The translations under genes and the position numbers were made by a program. The notes under the pieces were generated by a model that saw only the letters and a program-made list of their open reading frames with translations, was not told the origin of the DNA and did not search any database. Positions 7,868-14,582 of a stretch of DNA of 14,582 nt are shown here, piece by piece (position 1 is the first letter of the stretch; the number at the start of each line of letters is the position of its first letter). The stretch comes from Candidatus Aminicenantes bacterium UBA2199. GTDB lineage: Bacteria; Acidobacteriota; Aminicenantia; UBA2199. The stretch is from NCBI GenBank assembly GCA_002327965.1, contig DCVB01000077.1, positions 1 through 14,582 of the forward strand, written 5' to 3'.

Positions 7868-7891
7868 AGGTAAGGGAAATCGGAAAGTGGA

Positions 7892-7921
7892 TTGCAAATC
7901 GGTTTTTCCCCTTGCTACAAT
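7892..7921 (+). promoter_or_regulatory. Promoter of macrodomain gene
   Basis: TTGCAA (7892-7897), 18 bases, TACAAT (7916-7921). A start near 7928 leaves a leader of only about 12 nt before the ATG at 7940. It diverges from the PHP gene promoter 25 bp away. Confidence 0.6.
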
Positions 7922-7939
7922 GTAAAAAACGGAGAGCAC

Positions 7940-8509
7940 ATGGCGGGAACAATCATCCTGAAAAAATCGTTGCGCGGCGGCCAGACGTTCGCCGTGGTGG
8001 TCAATGACATTTTGTATGAACCGGTGCAGTGCATCGTCAATGCCGCCAACGGCATGCTGGCCCACGGCGGCGGAGTGGCGGCGGCCATTGCCGAAGCCGC
8101 CGGCAGCGTGCTGCTGGCCGACTGCCGCGAGATCATCTGCCAGCGCGGCCGCATCACTTCCGGCCACGCCGTGGTCAGCAAGGCGGGCGACCTGCCCTTC
8201 CGCGGCGTCATCCACGCCGTGGGGCCGAAGATGGGCGAGGGCGACGAGGAACGCAAGCTGATGCAGGCGCTGAACGAGGCGTTCGAACTCGCCGAGGAAA
8301 GGCGCTGGGCATCGCTCTCGTTCCCGGCCGTCAGTTCAGGCATCTTCCTGGTGCCCCACGCCACCTGCGCCCGCGCCTACCTGCGGGCGGTGAAGGAGTT
8401 CTTCGCCGCCCACCCGCTGTCGCAGCTGCGGGATATCCGCCTGTGCCTGTTTTTAGGCCCCATGCTGGATGCGGTCAAGAAGGAATGGCCCAAGGCTTTC
8501 GCCGATTGA
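7940..8509 (+). CDS. Macrodomain protein (ADP-ribose binding or hydrolysing)
   Basis: A stand-alone macrodomain of 189 residues. It has the N-terminal substrate-site block CIVNAANGMLAHGGGVAAAI, the ITSGHAVVSKAGDLPF and VIHAVGP strands, and a second binding loop FPAVSSGIFLVP followed by a helix. Macrodomains bind ADP-ribose or its derivatives, and several remove ADP-ribose from proteins, nucleic acids or O-acetyl-ADP-ribose. The second loop differs from the common GIYGYP form (here GIFLVP), so substrate preference is uncertain. I chose the ATG at 7940 because GGAGA lies five bases upstream and the likely -10 box ends at 7921; a longer in-frame form beginning at a TTG at 7892 would start inside the promoter. 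No toxin or ADP-ribosyltransferase gene is visible beside it. The stop codon lies inside the -35 of the next gene's promoter. Confidence 0.88.
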   Translation: MAGTIILKKSLRGGQTFAVVVNDILYEPVQCIVNAANGMLAHGGGVAAAIAEAAGSVLLADCREIICQRGRITSGHAVVSKAGDLPFRGVIHAVGPKMGEGDEERKLMQALNEAFELAEERRWASLSFPAVSSGIFLVPHATCARAYLRAVKEFFAAHPLSQLRDIRLCLFLGPMLDAVKKEWPKAFAD

Positions 8510-8534
8510 CAAGCGCTTCCGTTCACTCTATAAT
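8506..8534 (+). promoter_or_regulatory. Perfect consensus sigma70 promoter of SpeD-like gene
   Basis: TTGACA (8506-8511), exactly 17 bases, TATAAT (8529-8534): full consensus at both boxes and optimal spacing. The -35 contains the TGA stop of the macrodomain gene (8507-8509). Expected transcription start is near 8541, leaving a leader of about 160 nt. Confidence 0.8.
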
Positions 8535-8587
8535 GCGAACCGTTCAAAAATTGCAGGCGAGGTGAACAAGGGCCATTGAAAATGAAC

Positions 8588-8655
8588 GCGGCGGCCGAGA
8601 GGGGAAATAACCGCCCGACCTTATTTCCAGCGCTTCCCCGCGTGCAGGCCGCCGC
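8588..8655 (+). promoter_or_regulatory. Structured 5' leader of SpeD-like gene
   Basis: The untranslated leader can form nested stems. The outer one pairs GCGGCGGCC (8588-8596) with GGCCGCCGC (8647-8655), nine perfect pairs. The inner one pairs GGAAATAA (8603-8610) with TTATTTCC (8621-8628), eight perfect pairs and a 10-nt loop. ACGCGGCG (8586-8593) can alternatively pair with CGCCGCGT (8662-8669), which would exclude the outer stem. No U-run follows, so it is not a simple terminator. No known riboswitch is recognised. The ribosome site AGGAGGA lies downstream, just before the ATG at 8700. Confidence 0.4.
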
Positions 8656-8699
8656 CGCCAACGCCGCGTCCGTCTTATCCCCGCCCCCAGGAGGAGCGC

Positions 8700-9923
8700 A
8701 TGGCGTTCACCGTCCCTGAAGCATTCGAGCCCGCCCCCACCGCCACCATCATCCACGCCTACAATAGCGAGGGCATCTCCCTGCAGGCGCTCAGCGACGA
8801 AGACATCTGGACGGTGATCAAGTCCTCGGGGGCCAACCTGATCGGCAAGCCCAGCATGCAGCCGCGCGTCCAGGTCATGGACCGCTACAGTCCGGAGCGC
8901 GACAGCCATATCAGCCAGGTCGAGATGTCGCTGGCCATCGAGGAGTCTCACGCCAGTTATTTCTGGGAGCGGCAGGTCTCGGGAAAGAAATCGTTCGAAA
9001 TGGCCAGCATGGAGGTCAACACCTGCGGCGACTCGCTGAGCCCCAAGGTCCTGGGCACCTTTCTCGACCTCTGCGACTATCCCGAGTTTGTTTCCTTCAT
9101 CTATTTCGCCCCCACGCCGCTGCTCAAGGAACAGAAGATATCCGACCGGGAATCGCTGCGCAAGCAATGCTTCAAGACCCCGGTCGACTGCTGGTCGCGC
9201 TACATCATCGACATCCAGGCCCCGATTGAGATCCAGGAAGGCAAGCTGTTCATCGCCCATTTGCACCGCAAGGATGTATCCCGCATCGTCAAGCGCCTGC
9301 GCGAGGAGGTCATCGAGAGGTATTCCCAGCATTCCATCAAGCTGGCCCGCAGCGACCGCAAGCTCAAGCTGATGGTCAACTCGCAGCAGGAGGAGTACCT
9401 GGCCTGCGCCTTTTACGATTGCGACCAAAGGTTCGTCAATTCGCTCTGCAACCCGCGCGTCCGCGAGGACGAGGCCCTCTACCTGCTGGAAGACTGCTTC
9501 GAGGACGTGCTGCTCTCAACCGACACGCCCTTCGTCTTCGAGCATGATTTCGATCCCCCCGGCTATACCAGCGTTTTCCTGACCGGCGGCACCGGCTACA
9601 TCGCCCTGCACGTCACGCCCAATCCCATCGGCCAGACAAAGAACTTCGTCGAGTTCTGCGCCTACATCCATCCCAGCATGTGGGTCTTTGAGCGCGAATC
9701 GCTGGTGCACGTCATGTGGCCGGTCCTGAAGCTGTTCCAGCCCGAAAGGGCCGAGATCCACTACCGTCTCTCCTCGCGCAACATCATGCGCGGCCGGAAT
9801 ATCCACCAGAAATTCATCCGCAAGCGCCTGATCGGCCTGGGCTACACCTACGAGGATCTGGTCTCTTTCTACGACGAATACTTCGGCCGCACGTTCTTCC
9901 ACCTGAACATCGAAAAGAAATAG
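8700..9923 (+). CDS. Divergent two-domain S-adenosylmethionine decarboxylase (SpeD)-like protein
   Basis: A 407-residue protein that I read as two SpeD-like halves. In the first half, AIEESHAS (79-86) followed by MEVNTCGD (104-111) matches the SpeD core IxESHxxIHTWPE ... VDVFTCGD. E82|S83 would be the self-cleavage site producing the pyruvoyl group; H84 and C109 match the other conserved residues. In the second half, YLACAFYDCD (233-242), a hydrophobic strand GYTSVFLTGGTGYIALHV (288-305), FVEFCAYI (316-323) and SRNIMRG (359-365) follow the order of a SpeD chain (HLLVELYDCD ... SGVVxISESHxxIH ... VDVFTCG ... RG), but the Glu-Ser-His is lost. Ordinary bacterial SpeD is about 120-130 residues. 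Known relatives decarboxylate AdoMet for spermidine synthesis, and some bacterial and phage homologues act on arginine or ornithine. The substrate here is unknown, and no spermidine synthase gene is adjacent. AGGAGGA precedes the ATG. The assignment rests on motif order, not on a search. Confidence 0.6.
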   Translation: MAFTVPEAFEPAPTATIIHAYNSEGISLQALSDEDIWTVIKSSGANLIGKPSMQPRVQVMDRYSPERDSHISQVEMSLAIEESHASYFWERQVSGKKSFEMASMEVNTCGDSLSPKVLGTFLDLCDYPEFVSFIYFAPTPLLKEQKISDRESLRKQCFKTPVDCWSRYIIDIQAPIEIQEGKLFIAHLHRKDVSRIVKRLREEVIERYSQHSIKLARSDRKLKLMVNSQQEEYLACAFYDCDQRFVNSLCNPRVREDEALYLLEDCFEDVLLSTDTPFVFEHDFDPPGYTSVFLTGGTGYIALHVTPNPIGQTKNFVEFCAYIHPSMWVFERESLVHVMWPVLKLFQPERAEIHYRLSSRNIMRGRNIHQKFIRKRLIGLGYTYEDLVSFYDEYFGRTFFHLNIEKK

Positions 9924-9941
9924 CCGTCAGGATTTCCCCGA

Positions 9942-9970
9942 TTGCGCCGCCGCCCGGCCTGGCATATCCT
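9942..9970 (+). promoter_or_regulatory. Possible promoter of membrane protein gene
   Basis: TTGCGC (9942-9947), 17 bases, TATCCT (9965-9970), placed between the SpeD-like stop and the membrane protein start. The match is moderate; read-through from the SpeD-like gene is equally possible. Confidence 0.3.
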
Positions 9971-10016
9971 TGGGCCGGGAGAGTGGGGCGGGATCATTGT
10001 CCGGCCCGTAAAAACC

Positions 10017-10442
10017 ATGCGCTTACGCTTCAACCTGCAGGCGATACCCGTGGCCCTGGCCGCCCTGGGGCTTTGGGCCGTCATCGGCGGCTGGTACATC
10101 GCCGTCGCGCCGGCCGGCCTGTCCGGGCCCGACAATATCGGCATCGTCCTTTCCACCTTCGGTGTCTGCCTTTTTCTCGCTGACCGCCTCGCCTTCCGCT
10201 GGCTCGGGGTCGACTGCTGGGTCATCTTCTTCACGCTTTGGTTCTGGGGCCTGATCTTCATCGCCTGGGGCCTGGTGGAATGGCTGCGCGCCTATCAAAA
10301 CGGTTCCGGGCTGGTCTTCACCCTGCATTGGCTGGCCACGATCGCCATCCTCGCCGGCGCCTGGCTGCTGAGCCGCCGGTCGGCGGCTGACGCACCCCGG
10401 CGGCGCGCGCGGGAATCCACCGGTCCTATTTCCCTGCGCTGA
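10017..10442 (+). CDS. Small four-helix integral membrane protein
   Basis: A 141-residue hydrophobic protein beginning MRLRFNLQAIPVALAALG. Four membrane segments are visible at about residues 9-31, 41-60, 67-90 (CWVIFFTLWFWGLIFIAWG) and 100-117, followed by a basic tail rich in Arg that probably lies in the cytoplasm. I do not recognise a family and assign no function. The ATG at 10017 is chosen because a longer form would need a TTG at 9942, within the possible promoter, and its extra residues look like translated GC-rich spacer; there is no strong ribosome site at either. The gene lies 93 bp after the SpeD-like gene on the same strand, and its 3' end overlaps the convergent propeller gene by 17 bp. 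Confidence 0.6.
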   Translation: MRLRFNLQAIPVALAALGLWAVIGGWYIAVAPAGLSGPDNIGIVLSTFGVCLFLADRLAFRWLGVDCWVIFFTLWFWGLIFIAWGLVEWLRAYQNGSGLVFTLHWLATIAILAGAWLLSRRSAADAPRRRARESTGPISLR

Positions 10443-12759
10443 AAATAAACAGCTTTCCCGCCAGGAAGTCGCTGACCCAGACGCTGTCCGCCGCGCCGGT
10501 CCGAATCCGGCAGAGATCATAGACGCAGTCGCCGAACTGGCCGCGCATGTAAAAAGAGCTGTTATGGCCGTCGAAGCCGGTTTCCCCGTATGGATACGGC
10601 TCGCGGTGGCGCAGCGTGAAGCGCTCCGTCGCCGGGTCAAACTGGATGATGAAAAGCTCGCCGGCGGTGTGGCTGGTGATCCAGAGCCGATCGCGGCACG
10701 CGGCCAGCTGGTCGGGGCGGCCGGGAAAGGGAATGGGGAACGTGCGCGTCCCCATGCCCAGTTGGGTCAGGGTGTTGTCCCCGTGATTGAGGACGAATGC
10801 GTCAGCGCCGGCCAGGGCGATCTTCAGCGGCTGGCGGCCGCAGCGGACATCGCGGCGGGAAAGATCGCCCTTGGCGATCACGGTCGCTGAATCGCCGTCA
10901 AAGTTCGCCACGTAGATCGATTCCGGGCCGACCGCCAGGGCCGCGGGCGTGATCCCGACCTCCAGGCGGCGGACGGTCTTGCCGGTCCCGGCATCGACGA
11001 CCTGCAGCACCCCGCTTCCCCCGTCCTTCTCGCCCACGCGGCCGATCAGCAGCCAATCGCGGGCAGCGTCGTAGGCGACCAGGCGCTGGGTCGTCTCGCG
11101 GCTGACCGTGTCCTCGAGTTCCACCCGCATGTCGCCCAAGTTCGGGGCGCGGATCTCGTCGCCTAAAGTGACGTAAAACTGCTTTTCATCGCCCCAGTTG
11201 TTCTGCAGCGCGAAGAGAGCCCCGGCGGGCGAGATCGCGATCGCCTGGGCCAGGCGCGGCAGGCGGCGGTCGTAGAAGGAGAGGTCGCGGCCGTCAATGC
11301 CCAGGATGCCTTTGCGGGCGGCCCAGATGTAGACGACCGGCCAGTAGGATTGGTGCGGGCCGTAGGACAGGTAGACGTTGCCGGCCGGGGTCGCGAGCGC
11401 CTGGTGCGGGTATGACACCGGCAGGACCGTGGTCGTCAGGCTGCCGTCGGCAACGACCCGGGCCAGCTGGTCCTCGTTGTTGAAGACGAGAAACGCCTCG
11501 CCGCCGGGCTGCCGCACCAGCTCCTGCGGCGCCCAGCCGGTGCGAATACTGTCCACACCGCCCGTCGCCGGGTCAAAAACAGTGATGGCGGCGCCGAAGG
11601 CGCCGTTGACCGCCGTGGCGCCCAGGGGGATGTACAGCTTGCCGTTATTGGGATTGAAATCCATATTGAACATGTGGGGCAGGACCGGCACCTGCAGGAA
11701 GCGCCGGCGCAGCTGGTGGGAGTTCAGGTCCACCTGGTCGATCTCGCCCCAGGCCCAGCTGGCGACATAGAGAAGCCCGGCGGCTTCGTCGATGGCCGTG
11801 GCGTCGTTGCCGTAGGCCGGCAGCTTGACCTCGCGCATGGCGCCGGCTTCCTTGAAATCGACCACATGCAGGCTGGCATGGTTGTCATAGGGGATGTACA
11901 GCTCGTCCCGCTCATCGCTGTAGCGCACGCCTACCGCCTCGGTGAGGCCGGGAAGGGGAACGATGATGTCGTTGCCGCCATCCAGCTGGATCTTGGCCGC
12001 CTGGATGACCTTGCGCCCCGCTGTCTCCACCACCAGGACGACCGCCTTCCGCCGCGGGGAATACCCGGCGAAGTGCCAGCGGCCTCCGGGCTCGAGGGAC
12101 AGGGCGCGCCGGCGCAGCGGTTTGAGGCCGGAGGCGGTAAAACAATGCAGGGTGGCGGTTGTGCCGTCGACGGCCGCCACCAAGCCTCCGGCGCTGTCGC
12201 AGACGACCTTGCGGATGGGGGGCGGCGGGGTCTGGTTCAGGTTCAGGGCGATCTCCTCCTTTTCGCTCCAGGGCAGGTACGATACCCGGCCCCGTTTCAG
12301 GTCGACACGGGCCAGGTCGCGGCTCCCGCCGCCGACCAGGAAGGCGTCGCCGCTCGTCTCGTCCACCGCCACCATTTCAAATTGCTTGCGGACGGGAAAG
12401 GAACGGGATGTACCCGTTGCCGGGAAGACGACTTCCAGCGTACGGTTGCCGATGACGTAAACGTTGCCCGTGCGGGAATCGACGGCCAACGCCTCCGACT
12501 TCAGATACTGCGGCACGCGGGTGGCGACCGGGACATTGCGCACGATGGACCCGGCGCAGTCAATGAGCGTTACGGATGAGGTCAGGGTGTTGGCCACGAC
12601 CATCCGGTTGCGGGGAGCGTCCATGCGCACCAGCAGTGGCCCCGCGGCGTTGACCTTCAGCCCCAGAGGCGCCAGCAGGTCGACGCGGGTGATCCCGCCG
12701 CCGGCAATGAGCGGCAGGGACAGCAGCACGACCATTGAAGAGATGATGAAGCGATGCAT
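10426..12759 (-). CDS. Exported beta-propeller (YVTN/NHL-like) protein
   Basis: A 777-residue protein with a signal peptide (MHRFIISSMVVLLSLPLIAG) and then a long series of beta-propeller-type repeats. Examples are RMVVANTLTSSVTLIDCAG, GNVYVIGNRTLEVV, GLLYVASWAWGEIDQVDL, GKLYIPLGA and, near the end, SIYVANFDGDSATVIAKGDL with AFVLNHGDNTLTQLG. These follow the YVTN-type pattern (xxxYVxNxxxxxVxVID). Propellers of this kind are usually periplasmic or surface scaffolds or binding proteins; no enzymatic motif is visible, and the function is unknown. The start at 12757-12759 is supported by AGGAGG four bases upstream and by the signal peptide directly after it; an upstream in-frame ATG at 12850-12852 would add 31 polar residues before the signal and would start upstream of the promoter. 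It diverges from tlyA. Confidence 0.83.
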   Translation of the reverse strand: MHRFIISSMVVLLSLPLIAGGGITRVDLLAPLGLKVNAAGPLLVRMDAPRNRMVVANTLTSSVTLIDCAGSIVRNVPVATRVPQYLKSEALAVDSRTGNVYVIGNRTLEVVFPATGTSRSFPVRKQFEMVAVDETSGDAFLVGGGSRDLARVDLKRGRVSYLPWSEKEEIALNLNQTPPPPIRKVVCDSAGGLVAAVDGTTATLHCFTASGLKPLRRRALSLEPGGRWHFAGYSPRRKAVVLVVETAGRKVIQAAKIQLDGGNDIIVPLPGLTEAVGVRYSDERDELYIPYDNHASLHVVDFKEAGAMREVKLPAYGNDATAIDEAAGLLYVASWAWGEIDQVDLNSHQLRRRFLQVPVLPHMFNMDFNPNNGKLYIPLGATAVNGAFGAAITVFDPATGGVDSIRTGWAPQELVRQPGGEAFLVFNNEDQLARVVADGSLTTTVLPVSYPHQALATPAGNVYLSYGPHQSYWPVVYIWAARKGILGIDGRDLSFYDRRLPRLAQAIAISPAGALFALQNNWGDEKQFYVTLGDEIRAPNLGDMRVELEDTVSRETTQRLVAYDAARDWLLIGRVGEKDGGSGVLQVVDAGTGKTVRRLEVGITPAALAVGPESIYVANFDGDSATVIAKGDLSRRDVRCGRQPLKIALAGADAFVLNHGDNTLTQLGMGTRTFPIPFPGRPDQLAACRDRLWITSHTAGELFIIQFDPATERFTLRHREPYPYGETGFDGHNSSFYMRGQFGDCVYDLCRIRTGAADSVWVSDFLAGKLFIFSAGK

Positions 12760-12783
12760 TCGGCCTCCTGGTCTCGATGGCCC

Positions 12784-12812
12784 ATGGTAGCTTGCCGCCG
12801 TCCGGGAGTCAA
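12784..12812 (-). promoter_or_regulatory. Promoter of beta-propeller gene
   Basis: On the - strand, TTGACT (12807-12812), 17 bases, TACCAT (12784-12789). Expected start near 12777 gives a leader of about 18 nt that contains the AGGAGG site, in agreement with the chosen start. Confidence 0.6.
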
Positions 12813-12823
12813 GGCGACGCCGC

Positions 12824-12852
12824 TTGTCAGGACGCGGGCTATGGGCTATCAT
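12824..12852 (+). promoter_or_regulatory. Possible promoter of tlyA-nadK operon
   Basis: TTGTCA (12824-12829), 17 bases, TATCAT (12847-12852). The expected start near 12859 falls within the GGAGG ribosome site (12857-12861), so either the start is slightly earlier or another promoter is used. Confidence 0.4.
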
Positions 12853-12866
12853 GACCGGAGGACAGC

Positions 12867-13646
12867 ATGGTGAAGGAAAAAAAAGACCGCTTGGACCGGG
12901 CGCTGGTAGAGCGCGGACTGGCGCCTGACCTCAAGGTGGCCCAGGCGCTGGTCATGGCCGGCGAAGTGCTGGTCAACGGGTGCAAGACGGACAAAGCGGA
13001 CCGGCGGGTCAAAACCGCGGACACGGTCGCGATCAAGGCCAGGAGCCCATATGTCTCGCGCGGGGCGCTGAAGATCGCCAAGGCGGTCGCCGAGCTGGAC
13101 ATCGCGGTCCCGGGGCGGAAAATCCTCGATATCGGCATCTCCACCGGTGGGTTCAGCGACTATCTCCTGCAGCACGGCGCCGCCGAAGTCTTCGGCGTGG
13201 ACGTCACCATCGACCAGGTCGATCCGCGCCTGCGCGCGGATCCGCGCCTGCGCCTGCTGGAGGCGAACGCCCGTTTCCTGAAAAAGGAGGACGTTCCCTT
13301 CGTCCCCGACCTGGTCGTCATGGACCTGTCCTTCATCTCCATCACCGCCGTCCTGCCCGTGCTCGCCGCCTTTCCCGGCGCCCCGGCGCTGGTCCTGGTC
13401 AAGCCGCAGTTCGAGGCCCCGCGCGGCCGCGTGGGCCGCGGGGGAGTGATCCGCGACCACCCGGCGCGCCGGGCCATTCTCCTGCGCCTGAAACATCACA
13501 TCGAGGAACTGGGTTTCGGCGTCTGCGGCTGGTGCGCCGCCGGCGTCAGGGGGCGCCGGGGCAACCAGGAATATTTTTTTCTGCTGCGGCGCGGGAAAAA
13601 TAATTCGATTGATGATAAAATGATCGCCGATGCCGAAGAAATATGA
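12867..13646 (+). CDS. tlyA: TlyA-family rRNA 2'-O-methyltransferase / hemolysin A
   Basis: A 259-residue protein with an N-terminal S4 RNA-binding domain (RLDRALVERGLAPDLKVAQ ... AGEVLVNG) and a C-terminal FtsJ-type Rossmann methyltransferase (ILDIGISTGGFSDYLLQHGA as the AdoMet site). The catalytic K-D-K-E set is present as K69 (SRGALK), D153 (VVMDLSF), K179 (LVKPQFE) and E235 (NQEYFF), the same spacing as in characterised TlyA proteins. TlyA methylates the 2'-OH of cytidines in 16S and/or 23S rRNA; loss confers capreomycin resistance in mycobacteria. GGAGGA precedes the ATG by five bases. Its last 17 bp overlap nadK, so the two are translationally coupled, a common arrangement. The segment after the AdoMet site (VDVTIDQVDPRLR) departs from the usual VDVGYGQLDWRLR. 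Confidence 0.93.
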   Translation: MVKEKKDRLDRALVERGLAPDLKVAQALVMAGEVLVNGCKTDKADRRVKTADTVAIKARSPYVSRGALKIAKAVAELDIAVPGRKILDIGISTGGFSDYLLQHGAAEVFGVDVTIDQVDPRLRADPRLRLLEANARFLKKEDVPFVPDLVVMDLSFISITAVLPVLAAFPGAPALVLVKPQFEAPRGRVGRGGVIRDHPARRAILLRLKHHIEELGFGVCGWCAAGVRGRRGNQEYFFLLRRGKNNSIDDKMIADAEEI

Positions 13647-14475
13647 ACATGCCGTGATCGTGGCCAAGCCGCACCAGGACGTGGCGCATTACCTGCGCCA
13701 GGCCATCGCCGTGCTGGATGAGCAGGGCGTGGACCATGCCCTGGAAAAGACTGCGGCCGGGCTGCTGGGGGTGACCGAGTACCGCGAGCGCGAGGACGTG
13801 GCCCGGGACGCAGACCTGATCATTGTCCTGGGCGGCGACGGCACGTTCCTTTCCATCGCCCGCCAGGCCGTGGAGGCGCAGGTGCCGGTGGCCGGCTTCA
13901 ACCTGGGCACCCTGGGCTTCCTGACGGCCATGAAAAAGGAGTCGCTGGCCGAGGGGCTGGCGCACATCCTGGACGGCCGCGCCGTTGTTTCCTGGCGCAA
14001 GCTGCTCCAGGTCGATTTCCGCGGCGCCAGCTACACGGCCCTGAACGACGTGGTGGTCAACAAGGGGGCCATCGCCCGCATCGTCAAGCTGCTGCTGACC
14101 ATCGACGGCGACACCATGGCCGAGATGAAGGGGGACGGCGTCATCCTGTCCACGCCCACCGGCTCCACGGCCTATTCCGTCGCCGCCGGCGGCCCGATCG
14201 TCAGCCCCGACGTGAACGGCATCGTCATCACTCCCATTTGCCCCCATTCCCTCACCTTCCGGCCATTGGTCGTACCCGACGGCGCCGAGATCGCCGTACG
14301 GCTGCTGACCCAGCACATGGACACCGTCGTGACCATCGACGGCCAGGCGGCCCTGCCGTTCAACTACGAGGAAGAGATCCGCGTCCGCGTCTATCCCAAG
14401 ATGCTGCCCATGCTGGTCGCCCCGGGGACGAATTATTACCAGCTGCTGAACGAAAAATTGAACTGGGGGCTCTAA
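13630..14475 (+). CDS. nadK: NAD kinase
   Basis: A 281-residue ATP-NAD kinase (inorganic polyphosphate/ATP-NAD kinase family) that phosphorylates NAD to NADP in the cytosol. The signature motifs are in place: LGGDGTFL (67-74, with catalytic D70), NLGTLGFLT (91-99), ALNDVVVNKG (137-146), STPTGSTAYSVAAGGPI (174-190) and TPICPHSLTFRPLVVP (201-216). Length is normal for the family. The ATG at 13630 lies inside the end of tlyA, and no separate ribosome site is needed if translation is coupled. No gene follows before the window ends. Confidence 0.96.
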   Translation: MPKKYEHAVIVAKPHQDVAHYLRQAIAVLDEQGVDHALEKTAAGLLGVTEYREREDVARDADLIIVLGGDGTFLSIARQAVEAQVPVAGFNLGTLGFLTAMKKESLAEGLAHILDGRAVVSWRKLLQVDFRGASYTALNDVVVNKGAIARIVKLLLTIDGDTMAEMKGDGVILSTPTGSTAYSVAAGGPIVSPDVNGIVITPICPHSLTFRPLVVPDGAEIAVRLLTQHMDTVVTIDGQAALPFNYEEEIRVRVYPKMLPMLVAPGTNYYQLLNEKLNWGL

Positions 14476-14502
14476 AAGACCTGGCCATTCATGAATTGAA
14501 AT

Positions 14503-14533
14503 CGGTTTACGGTTCACGGTGGACGGTAGACGG
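14503..14533 (+). repeat. ACGGT-type short tandem repeats downstream of nadK
   Basis: After nadK the sequence runs CGGTTTACGGTTCACGGTGGACGGTAGACGG, seen as degenerate 7-bp units (GGTTTAC, GGTTCAC, GGTGGAC, GGTAGAC). It is non-coding spacer sequence; such units are common in intergenic spacers of some uncultivated bacteria, and no function is known. Confidence 0.45.
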
Positions 14534-14558
14534 CAGGAACAGAGGCAATACGAAGACT

Positions 14559-14582
14559 AAAATTCCAAATCACAAATTCCAA
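14559..14582 (+). repeat. AAATTCCAA spacer repeats at window end
   Basis: Two copies of AAATTCCAA (14560-14568 and 14574-14582) separated by ATCAC, cut by the window end. This low-complexity AT-rich motif looks like the edge of a dispersed intergenic repeat. Confidence 0.45.

Noticed and set aside
8603..8628. Intrinsic terminator in the leader of the SpeD-like gene
   Set aside because: The inner hairpin is AU-rich and is followed by AGCGCTTCCCC rather than a U-run.
11674..12579. 301-residue open frame on the + strand inside the propeller gene
   Set aside because: Low-complexity composition from GC-rich antisense codons; the - strand frame has a signal peptide, ribosome site, promoter and repeat pattern.
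14487..14496. Palindrome ATTCATGAAT after nadK as an operator or terminator
   Set aside because: It is only ten bases long, has no U-run and no gene downstream in the window, so chance is sufficient.
13546..14517. 323-residue open frame on the - strand across nadK
   Set aside because: Antisense shadow of nadK, which has all NAD kinase motifs.
1..14582. CRISPR array, tRNA, rRNA, integrase or insertion sequence
   Set aside because: I saw no regularly spaced repeats, cloverleaf-like sequence, transposase motifs or terminal inverted repeats anywhere in the window.

Overview
The window is bacterial DNA with two parts of different character. From about position 5,690 to the end it is GC-rich, densely coded and made mostly of ordinary chromosomal genes. 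The left part (1 to about 5,690) has a more mixed base composition, long AT-rich non-coding stretches, gene debris and one very large multidomain gene, so it looks like an accessory or horizontally acquired island. The host cannot be named from this window. A GC-rich genome with a tlyA-nadK pair, an N-acetylhexosamine-kinase-like enzyme and short AAATTCCAA-type spacer repeats would fit an uncultivated Acidobacteriota/Aminicenantes-like lineage, but that is a weak inference.

Left part. Positions 16-353 hold a frameshifted remnant of a DUF4062-domain gene on the + strand. After it comes an unassigned reading frame with an internal stop (407-660). A 1,453-residue gene follows on the - strand (641-5002): an N-terminal DUF4062 domain, a STAND/NACHT-like ATPase with Walker A and B motifs, a helical arm, and about 14 WD40 repeats. 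A 64-residue zinc-ribbon protein (5158-5352) lies upstream of it on the same strand. It has a strong ribosome binding site and a consensus promoter at 5466-5494, and two exact copies of a 12-bp direct repeat lie just upstream of that promoter. This architecture is typical of STAND sensor ATPases; a role in antiphage defence or signalling is inferred, not shown.

Right part. In order: a NahK-like sugar kinase (+), convergent with a secreted or lipid-anchored PHP-family phosphoesterase (-); a macrodomain protein (+), divergent from the PHP gene; a 407-residue protein (+) that I read as a divergent two-domain relative of S-adenosylmethionine decarboxylase (SpeD); a four-helix membrane protein (+), convergent with a large exported beta-propeller protein (-); and a tlyA-nadK operon (+), divergent from the propeller gene. 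Clear sigma70-type promoters (TTGNNN, 16-18 bp, TANNAT) precede most transcription units. The SpeD-like gene has a perfect consensus promoter inside the stop codon of the macrodomain gene, followed by a leader of about 160 nt that can form nested stems.

The most interesting items are the divergent SpeD-like tandem-domain protein with its structured leader, and the zinc-ribbon plus DUF4062-STAND-WD40 unit with its repeat-bearing upstream region and a neighbouring remnant of a second DUF4062 gene.
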